From positions 1-64,000 of the forward strand of contig NZ_CALPCD010000007.1 of the NCBI RefSeq assembly GCF_943192915.1: a DNA stretch of 64,000 bases. The letters run 5' to 3'. The stretch is from Anaerotardibacter muris (GTDB lineage Bacteria > Actinomycetota > Coriobacteriia > Coriobacteriales > Eggerthellaceae). Below, one piece after another: positions 57,513 through 64,000 of the stretch (the stretch's first letter is position 1; each line of letters opens with the position of its first letter). The notes under the pieces are model-generated. The model had not been told where the DNA came from. It saw only the letters and a list, made by a program, of their open reading frames with translations, and did not search any database. A program made the position numbers and the translations under genes.

Positions 57513-58886
57513 ATGGAAGCATCCGCTCTCATCCTTGCTGCCGGTGCTGGCACGCGCATGAAATCCTCAAAGCCTAAGGTTGCACATCAGATATTGGGCA
57601 AGCCGCTCGTTCGGTGGGTGGTGGATGCGGTGCATGAAGCAGGCATCAAGTCGGTCGTTACGGTGGTGGGCCACCAGCGCGACCAGGTCATTCCGCTGGT
57701 CGAAGATACGCAGGTAGTGGTTCAGGAAGAACAGCTGGGCACTGCGCACGCGGTGAAGATCGCGCGTGATGCTTTAGCAGGTGACCCTGGTTCGATCGTG
57801 GTGCTCACGGGAGATTCGCCGCTCATTCGTCCTGAGACCATTCAGGAACTGGCTGATCTGCAGCAGAAGAACGGAGCCGCGGTGGTGGTGCTTACCATGG
57901 AAGTGGAAGACCCCACTGGTTATGGCCGTATCCTTCGCGATGAAGAGGGCAATGTGTGCGCCATCGTCGAGCATAAGGACTGCACGCTCGAGCAGTTGGC
58001 CATCAAAGAATGCAATTCGGGTTTCTATTGCTTTGGTCGCGACTTCTTGTTCGAGGCGCTCGAAAAGGTCTCGACCGAAAATGCGCAAGGCGAATACTAT
58101 CTTACCGATGTTCTGGCGCTGGCATATGAGGCGGGCGAGCCGGTCATCGGGCTGGTCACCGATGATCCGAATGAATGCTTGGGCGTGAATTCGCGTAAGC
58201 AGTTGGCAGAAGCAGGCGCATGTTTGCAGCAGCGCATCAATGATCTTCATATGGAAAATGGCGTGACCATCATGGATCCGCGTACTACTTGGATCGGGCC
58301 TGATGTTTCGATCGAGGCGGATACCGAAGTGCTGCCTATGACATTCATGCTGGGTGCTACCAAAGTGGGTAGCGACTGCGTTGTTGGTCCTAATTCGCGC
58401 TTGGTGGATACCGTGGTGGGCAATGGCTGTACGCTTGAAGAGACCATCGCGCTGGAGTCCCAGATCGACAACGATGTTTCGTGCGGCCCGCGCGCTTACC
58501 TGCGTCCTGGCACGCACATGTGCGATGGCTCCAAGGCAGGCACTCACGTGGAGATCAAGAAATCCACTATCGGTAAAGATTCCAAGGTTCCGCATCTTTC
58601 CTATATCGGTGATGCAACGCTGGGTGTCGATGTGAATATCGGCGCGGGGAGCATCACCTGCAATTATGATGGCGAGAACAAGTGGCCGACGATCATTGGC
58701 GATCGGGCATTCATCGGTAGCGACACCATGATGGTGGCGCCAGTAACGCTGGGCGAGAATTGCTTGATCGGTGCTGGTTCGGTCATCACCAAGGATGTTT
58801 CGGCAGGTTCGCTCGGTCTTGGTCGTGCACGCCAGACCGAAATTGCTGGCTGGAACGAAAAGAAGAGCAAGAAGGACAGCGAATAG
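57513..58886 (+). CDS. glmU: Bifunctional GlcNAc-1-phosphate uridyltransferase / glucosamine-1-phosphate acetyltransferase
   Basis: The protein has 457 residues from the ATG at 57513, preceded by AAAGGAAA; the open frame further upstream overlaps the previous gene. The N-terminal nucleotidyltransferase motif LAAGAGTRMKSSKPK and EEQLGTAHAV, then a C-terminal left-handed beta-helix with hexapeptide repeats and HVEIKKSTIG, are canonical. It makes UDP-GlcNAc from the GlmM product for peptidoglycan. Confidence 0.97.
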   Translation: MEASALILAAGAGTRMKSSKPKVAHQILGKPLVRWVVDAVHEAGIKSVVTVVGHQRDQVIPLVEDTQVVVQEEQLGTAHAVKIARDALAGDPGSIVVLTGDSPLIRPETIQELADLQQKNGAAVVVLTMEVEDPTGYGRILRDEEGNVCAIVEHKDCTLEQLAIKECNSGFYCFGRDFLFEALEKVSTENAQGEYYLTDVLALAYEAGEPVIGLVTDDPNECLGVNSRKQLAEAGACLQQRINDLHMENGVTIMDPRTTWIGPDVSIEADTEVLPMTFMLGATKVGSDCVVGPNSRLVDTVVGNGCTLEETIALESQIDNDVSCGPRAYLRPGTHMCDGSKAGTHVEIKKSTIGKDSKVPHLSYIGDATLGVDVNIGAGSITCNYDGENKWPTIIGDRAFIGSDTMMVAPVTLGENCLIGAGSVITKDVSAGSLGLGRARQTEIAGWNEKKSKKDSE

Positions 58887-58942
58887 CAGGATCATCTGCG
58901 CGGCGGACAGCGCACTCAAGAGTCTGCCACTGATTTATTTTC

Positions 58943-58958
58943 CATTCCTGCGGGAATG
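58943..58958. promoter_or_regulatory. Short inverted repeat upstream of prs
   Basis: CATTCC, TGCG, GGAATG: perfect 6-base arms about 65 bases before the prs start. TAGAATATAAG follows as a possible -10 region. It could be an operator or a minor hairpin. Confidence 0.35.
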
Positions 58959-59021
58959 TTATTGACTAGAATATAAGCCGTCAGGTGACCTGCAACCCTT
59001 CAATAAAGGAAGCGATGAATC

Positions 59022-59996
59022 ATGAGCAATATGACGAAGACCATGGCCGTTTTTTCCGGTTCCGCACATCCCGAACTTGCAGAAGAGATCGCTGCTTCGC
59101 TCGGCGTTGAACTGGGCGATGTTCACCTGGAGAAGTTCGCTAACGGAGAGATCTACGCGCGCTATAACGACACCATTCGTGGTGCAGACGTGTTCTTGAT
59201 CCAGTCCGTTGCGGGCGAGTCGGTCAACGATGCGCTCATGGAATTGCTCATCATGGCGGACGCGGCGAATCGTGCTTCGGCGCGCACCGTTACGGCTGTT
59301 ATCTCTCACTATGGTTATTCGCGTCAGGACCGCAAGGCTTCAGCGCGCGAGCCCATCACGGCGAAACTGGTGGCTAATATGCTCACCGCGGCGGGTGTGG
59401 ATCGCATCATCACCATCGACCTGCACCAGGGACAGATCCAGGGCTTCTTCGATATTCCTGTGAACCACATCACTGCGCTGTGGACCATCGCGGACTACTT
59501 CAACAAGAAGGGTCTTGATCATGAGAATCTGTGCGTGGTCAGCCCCGACCTGGGTCGCGCGAAGGCTGCGAAGAAGCTGGCAGACCTTACCGATGCCAGC
59601 ATCGCTATCATGCACAAGGAACGCCCTAAGCATAACGCGGCCGAGATCACGGCGCTGATCGGCGATGTTCAGGGCAAGACCTGCATCTTGAATGACGACA
59701 TGATCGACACTGCGGGTTCTGTTATCGGTGCGGTGAAGGCGCTAAAGGCCAATGGTGCCGAGAAGATCTACGTTACTGCTACCCATCCCATCCTGTCGGG
59801 TCCGGCGTTCGAGCGCTTGCATGATCCTGATATCGAAGAAGTGGTGGTATGCAACACCATTCCCATCCCTGAAGAGGAGCTGGCCAAGGGTACCATCAAG
59901 GTGGTCTCGGTGGCCCCGCTGTTCGCGCGCGCGATCGATGCCGTCTTCTCGAATGGCTCCATCTCCGATCTGTTCGATCCGGATTTTGCGCTCTAG
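59022..59996 (+). CDS. prs: Ribose-phosphate pyrophosphokinase
   Basis: The protein has 324 residues. FSGSAHPELAEEIAASLG, the ribose-5-phosphate/ATP region SHYGYSRQDRKASAREPI, DLHQGQIQGFFDIPV and the PRPP loop LNDDMIDTAGSV are all present. In class I enzymes the PRPP loop usually reads DDMIDTAGT. It makes PRPP for nucleotides, histidine and tryptophan. AATAAAGGAAG precedes the ATG region. pth follows by 6 bases. Confidence 0.97.
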   Translation: MSNMTKTMAVFSGSAHPELAEEIAASLGVELGDVHLEKFANGEIYARYNDTIRGADVFLIQSVAGESVNDALMELLIMADAANRASARTVTAVISHYGYSRQDRKASAREPITAKLVANMLTAAGVDRIITIDLHQGQIQGFFDIPVNHITALWTIADYFNKKGLDHENLCVVSPDLGRAKAAKKLADLTDASIAIMHKERPKHNAAEITALIGDVQGKTCILNDDMIDTAGSVIGAVKALKANGAEKIYVTATHPILSGPAFERLHDPDIEEVVVCNTIPIPEEELAKGTIKVVSVAPLFARAIDAVFSNGSISDLFDPDFAL

Positions 59997-60002
59997 CGCA
60001 CG

Positions 60003-60575
60003 GTGGCTATGTTTCTTGTAGTTGGCCTGGGCAATCCTGGGGACGAATACGCTCACACGCGTCATAACGCTGGCTTCGATACGGTGGACATCCTGGCGGA
60101 GCGCTGGGGAGCGACCTATTGGAAGAACAAGTGTGGCTCGCTGGTGGCCGAGGTGAAACCTGCGGCGCTTGGTGGGGAAGCGGTGGTGTTGGCTAAGCCT
60201 CAGAGCTTCATGAATCTTTCGGGCGGTCCTGTTTCCAAGCTGATGAAGGAATATGGCGCATCCATCCAAGAGGTCATCGTTATCCATGACGATCTGGACC
60301 TGGCGCCAGGTTCGATCCGCGTGAAGCAGGGTGGAGGCCATGGCGGCCATAATGGCCTGCGTTCCATCTGTGACAAGACTGGTTCACGTGAATTCTTCCG
60401 CATTCGTGTTGGTATCGGGCGACCACCTGGGAAGATGCCCGTGGTTGATTTCGTTCTTCAGCAGCCGCGCAAGCAAGACCAGGAACTCTTCGAAGCTGGT
60501 TGTCAAACTGCAGCCGATGCTTGCGAGCACCTCATAAAAAACGGCCTAGCCAAGACCCAGAACACCTTCAACTAA
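60003..60575 (+). CDS. pth: Peptidyl-tRNA hydrolase
   Basis: The protein has 190 residues with a GTG start at 60003; the ATG two codons later is also possible. FLVVGLGNPGDEYAHTRHNA with the catalytic His, the LAKPQSFMNLSG motif, and HDDLDLAPGSIRVKQGGGHG are diagnostic. It frees tRNAs from stalled peptides. It is co-transcribed with prs. Confidence 0.97.
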   Translation: MAMFLVVGLGNPGDEYAHTRHNAGFDTVDILAERWGATYWKNKCGSLVAEVKPAALGGEAVVLAKPQSFMNLSGGPVSKLMKEYGASIQEVIVIHDDLDLAPGSIRVKQGGGHGGHNGLRSICDKTGSREFFRIRVGIGRPPGKMPVVDFVLQQPRKQDQELFEAGCQTAADACEHLIKNGLAKTQNTFN

Positions 60576-60611
60576 ACGGGGCGCTTAGGGTTAGACTCTT
60601 TCTGTCTAAAA

Positions 60612-60623
60612 ACCGTGCACGGT
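60612..60623. repeat. Perfect 12-bp palindrome
   Basis: ACCGTGCACGGT is fully self-complementary and lies in the 306-bp gap between pth and recJ. It could be an operator; no promoter was identified beside it. Confidence 0.4.
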
Positions 60624-60769
60624 GCTGTGGGTGTAAGGTGAGCGCGCAGAACTTACTCTGAACACTGAATTCGCATAAAAATGCATGAGGCAGTGCAGCG
60701 CATGAGCCCGAAGGGCGAATAGCGGAACGGGTAAGTTATGCACGATTACCTTGCAGCCGCAGCACCCAG

Positions 60770-60825
60770 GGTGGCTACGAAAAAGAACTCGTCTCCAAGG
60801 GTGTACCGAAAGTGTCCAACACAAA
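60770..60825. repeat. Degenerate REP-like sequence (copy 8) in pth-recJ gap
   Basis: CGTCTCCAAGGGTGTACCG and AAAGTGTCCAACACAAAGGG recall the right halves of the other repeats (CCCCAAGGTGTCCGG, AAAGTGTCCGGGACA). The rest of the 60576-60881 gap holds a weak TTAGAC/GTCTAA hairpin and nothing else I recognise. Confidence 0.4.
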
Positions 60826-60881
60826 GGGCGCGCGTTGTGCGAAAATACTCTATGAGAAACAACGTTCGTAGTAGGTAGGCA

Positions 60882-63800
60882 ATGTCAGCGCGTATTCAGG
60901 TTAAGCCTGTTGATGGGGCAGTGGTTCGCCGCATCGCACAGAGCTTCGATCTTCCTCATTTCATAGCAGCAACGCTTGCAGCTCGTGGTGTTACCACCGA
61001 TGAAGCTGTTGAGCGCTTCTTGAATCCATCGCTGGAGCGCGACTGGCTGGATCCTTATGCCATCGAAGGCATGGAAGCGGTCATCGATCAGCTGGTCACA
61101 GCCATCAAACAACATGAGCGCATTCTGGTGTTCGGAGACTTCGACTTGGACGGCATTTCAGCCACCACCATCATGACGCGCGGCCTGCGCGCTTTCGGTA
61201 CCGATGCTATCCCTTTCATCCCGCTTCGCTTCGAAGAAGGCTACGGTCTTTCTACCAAAGCTATCGAGCGCGTGCTCACCTATGAACCTGACCTGGTCAT
61301 CACGGTGGACAATGGCATCGCAGCAAAGGCTGAAGTGGCTGACCTGCTGGAGCGCGGCATAAAGGTGATCATCACCGACCATCACGAACCCGCCGAACTG
61401 GTTCCTGAAGGCGTGCCGCTCATCGACCCGAAGTGCTCGGACAACCCAAGCGCTATCCTGGCCGGTGCTGGCGTTGCGCTGAAGGTGGTCCAGGCACTGG
61501 GTGGGCGCTTGGGAAAGCCTTATCTTTGGCGTGATCTGGTCGATTTTGCCACGCTGGGCACGGTGGCCGATCTTATGCCCATGATCGACGAGAATCGCGC
61601 GCTGGTCTCCTGTGGCCTTGCAATGCTCAATGATGCGCCGCGCCCTTGCATCGAGGCGCTCATGTTCCATGCTAAGGTGAAGCCAGGCGAACTTACCAGT
61701 GTGAACTTGGGATTCACGCTGGTTCCGCGCTTGAATGCAGCGGGCCGTATGGGTAACGCCCAGCTTGCGCTCGATCTGCTCATGTGCGATGACCCTACTG
61801 AATGCATGAACCTTGCTGCTCAGCTTGAAGACAACAACAATAAGCGCCGCCAGATCGAATCCGAATTATCGGAAATCGCGCAAGAACAAGCTGCGCAGAT
61901 CTACCGTGGACAGCGTGCGCTGATCGTCTCTGGCCAAGGCTGGCACGAAGGCGTGAAAGGTATCGTGGCATCTCGCCTGGTGAACAAGTATGGCGTTCCC
62001 TCGCTGCTCTTCACTATCGAAGATGGAGAGGCCCGTGGATCGGGCCGCAGTGTTGGCGACATCAATCTGTTCAAGGCGGTGGAATCGTGCAAGCATTTGC
62101 TCACGCGCTATGGCGGACACGGCGCCGCGGTGGGCGTGACCCTTCCTGCCAAGAACTTGGATGCATTCTATCAGGAATTGTGCGCCTATATGGATGCGCT
62201 GCCTGCAGAGAGCTTCGAGGGCAAGATCGTGGCTGATGCGCTGGTGGATCTGGGAGAGCTCACGCTCGATAATGTGGCGAAGATCGAACGCCTTGCACCT
62301 TTCGGTCAAGAGAACCCCAAGCCTTGCTATCTAGCGGCTGGCGTGTTCTTGATGCAGCCTAAAGCGGTAGGCGCCCAGAAGGACCATCTTTCGGCACAGC
62401 TTTCTGATGGCGTGCACAATGTTTCTGCCATCATGTTCCGCTGCCCGAACATCAGTGAATTGCTAACGTGCAAGACCGTTGTGAACGCGGTGTTCAGCGC
62501 GCAGATCGATACGTGGAAGAATTACCGTACCGTGAAGGCGATGGTCGACTACCTGGAACCAGTCGATCCTCAGTCTTCCTGTGACTGTTCCGATTCGTGC
62601 CGTTCGTTCTTGCAGGACCTCTTTTCGCGCTACGACCAGAACGCTTCGAGCATTGGCTGTGAAGAAGCGTCTGCAGAGACCTCTGGCTCTCCTGATGTAT
62701 CGCGTACTGAATGGGAGCGCCTTGCGCAGACCGATCCTGCCGCTTTGCGCACGCGCTTGGTCGAATCTTTCCTTGGTCAGCGAACGCTTCATGAAGCACA
62801 GCTGAAGACACTGGAATGCTTGGAAGCGGGGGATTCGGTCTTCACGCTCATGGGCACGGGTCGCGGCAAGTCCATCATCTTCCACCTCTACGCGATCGAG
62901 CTCGCGCTCAAGCAACACAAGACCAGCATCTTCCTGTATCCGCTGCGTGCGCTCATCTCTGATCAATGCTTCCACCTGCGCCAAGCGGTCGCTCCTTTTG
63001 GCATCACGGTCTACGAGCTTACGGGCGCTTCCACACCCGAAGAACGCGCCGCCGTGCGCCAGGCTCTAGAGGCGGGTAAGGCAGACATCATCCTTACCAC
63101 TCCTGAATACCTTGCCTGCCATGCTGACGAGCTTGCCCAGTGCGCTAACGTTGGCTTCGTCACCATCGACGAAGCCCATCATGTTGGCCTTGCGCGTGAA
63201 GATTTCCGCGTGGCATACAAGCACATCAGCGAATCGCTCGAAAAGCTAGGTAACCCTCAAGTGCTCGCGCTCACGGCTACCGCGAATGATGACATAGCCG
63301 AAACGCTCATCGAGCTGCTTCCTTTGGATGTCTTCATCACCGATGAAGCGGTGCGCGCTAATCTTCACGTTGATGACAAGCGCAACATCCGCAAGAAGGA
63401 TCTCTATCTTGCCAACATCATCGCGCAAGGTGATCAGACCATCGTGTATGTGAATTCCCGTATGGAGACCATCATGCTCACCAAGCGTTTGCGCGAACTA
63501 GTGCCTCATCTGGCGCATCGCATCGGTTTCTACAATGCGGGCCTAAGTCGAAGCGAACGTACGTCCATGGAAGAGCTCTTCCGAAACGGAGAGCTTTCGG
63601 TGTTGGTGGCCACCTCGGCCTTCGGCGAAGGCATCGATATCCCGCACATTCGGCACGTGGTGCTCTATCATATGCCCTTTTCAGAAGTGGAATTCAATCA
63701 GATGAGCGGTCGAGCGGGGCGCGATGGCGAAGACGCGTACATTCATTTGCTCTTCGGTAAGGGCGACAGCTCCATCAATCAATCTATCCTGCGCGATGCC

Positions 63801-64000
63801 ACTCCGTCTCACGACGACATGGCCCAGATCTATCGCGAATTGCGCCGTCAACAGCGCGCCAGCCAGCAGGAATTCTATGCGTTCGCCTTCGATCAGTTGG
63901 CTAAGAGCGCTACTTCGCTCATTCCTACCTTCTCCATATCCGTCAGCCAAACACGCTCGGGCGTGGCGGTGTTCGAAGAGCTCGGCCTGGTGAAAACCCG
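60882..64000 (+). CDS. RecJ single-strand exonuclease fused to a RecQ/DEAD-type helicase (partial, runs off the window)
   Basis: At least 1039 residues are visible with no stop. Residues 1 to about 565 are RecJ: DHH motifs VFGDFDLDGIS (near 84) and ITDHHEP (near 165), then NLGFTLVPRLNAAGRMGNAQ and the DHHA1 region RYGGHGAAVGVTLP. From about 620 a helicase follows: Walker A MGTGRGKSIIF (near 655), FVTIDEAHHVGL (near 760), LALTATAND, ATSAFGEGIDIPHIRHVVLY and QMSGRAGRDG (near 940). RecJ degrades 5' ends of single strands; the helicase would supply them. The ATG follows GTAGGTAGG. Confidence 0.92.
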   Translation, partial: MSARIQVKPVDGAVVRRIAQSFDLPHFIAATLAARGVTTDEAVERFLNPSLERDWLDPYAIEGMEAVIDQLVTAIKQHERILVFGDFDLDGISATTIMTRGLRAFGTDAIPFIPLRFEEGYGLSTKAIERVLTYEPDLVITVDNGIAAKAEVADLLERGIKVIITDHHEPAELVPEGVPLIDPKCSDNPSAILAGAGVALKVVQALGGRLGKPYLWRDLVDFATLGTVADLMPMIDENRALVSCGLAMLNDAPRPCIEALMFHAKVKPGELTSVNLGFTLVPRLNAAGRMGNAQLALDLLMCDDPTECMNLAAQLEDNNNKRRQIESELSEIAQEQAAQIYRGQRALIVSGQGWHEGVKGIVASRLVNKYGVPSLLFTIEDGEARGSGRSVGDINLFKAVESCKHLLTRYGGHGAAVGVTLPAKNLDAFYQELCAYMDALPAESFEGKIVADALVDLGELTLDNVAKIERLAPFGQENPKPCYLAAGVFLMQPKAVGAQKDHLSAQLSDGVHNVSAIMFRCPNISELLTCKTVVNAVFSAQIDTWKNYRTVKAMVDYLEPVDPQSSCDCSDSCRSFLQDLFSRYDQNASSIGCEEASAETSGSPDVSRTEWERLAQTDPAALRTRLVESFLGQRTLHEAQLKTLECLEAGDSVFTLMGTGRGKSIIFHLYAIELALKQHKTSIFLYPLRALISDQCFHLRQAVAPFGITVYELTGASTPEERAAVRQALEAGKADIILTTPEYLACHADELAQCANVGFVTIDEAHHVGLAREDFRVAYKHISESLEKLGNPQVLALTATANDDIAETLIELLPLDVFITDEAVRANLHVDDKRNIRKKDLYLANIIAQGDQTIVYVNSRMETIMLTKRLRELVPHLAHRIGFYNAGLSRSERTSMEELFRNGELSVLVATSAFGEGIDIPHIRHVVLYHMPFSEVEFNQMSGRAGRDGEDAYIHLLFGKGDSSINQSILRDATPSHDDMAQIYRELRRQQRASQQEFYAFAFDQLAKSATSLIPTFSISVSQTRSGVAVFEELGLVKT

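Overview
The window looks like a piece of a Coriobacteriia (probably Eggerthellaceae-like) actinobacterial chromosome. This is inferred from moderate-to-high G+C core genes with strong Shine-Dalgarno sites and some GTG/TTG starts, a fused SecDF, an RpoC with an extra C-terminal helix-hairpin-helix domain, a RecJ-helicase fusion, and an orphan HisE. No 16S sequence is present to prove it.

Layout. 1-200: the 3' end of a 5S rRNA, tRNA-Val(UAC) and a terminator. 226-14,200: core and near-core genes. These are an NYN-domain protein, queuosine synthesis (a QueH-QueA fusion and Tgt), a HAD hydrolase, SecDF, a DUF1292 protein, an alanine:cation symporter, a ketopantoate reductase family protein, a secreted cell-wall-repeat protein and an SDR oxidoreductase. 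The gaps between them are littered with a palindromic repeat family built on GGGGACAGGTCC / GTCCGGGACA. 14,290-25,674: rpoB-rpoC, an MTA/SAH-type deaminase, hisE and glmM.

25,679-50,619 is a defence island wedged between glmM and yebC. The minus strand carries a type 1-like BREX operon in the order small ORF-brxA-brxB-brxC-pglX(N1)-TM protein-pglX(C)-pglX(N2)-pglZ-brxL-unknown. Its methyltransferase is split: two different N-terminal methylase/target-recognition polypeptides flank one C-terminal polypeptide. The plus strand, divergently, carries an operon of three overlapping genes: a large SNF2-type helicase, a MoxR-type AAA+ ATPase, and an HExxH plus VWA-domain protein. A good sigma-70-type promoter precedes it with a perfect Gram-positive LexA (SOS) box between -35 and -10. 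This DNA-damage-controlled trio, next to an unusual BREX, is the best candidate for an undescribed system here. The 690-bp divergent region between the two operons holds further palindromes, a G9 tract and micro-ORFs with ribosome binding sites.

50,793-64,000: housekeeping again. The genes are yebC, a DivIC/FtsB-like protein, a Ppx/GppA phosphatase with a PiT phosphate transporter, tRNA-Leu(UAA), a polyprenyl diphosphate synthase, a peptidoglycan-binding protein, glmU, prs, pth, and a RecJ-helicase fusion that runs off the right edge. GlmM and GlmU supply UDP-GlcNAc. BREX gives methylation-linked phage exclusion. The trio may act on damaged or invading DNA or on complexes bound to it.
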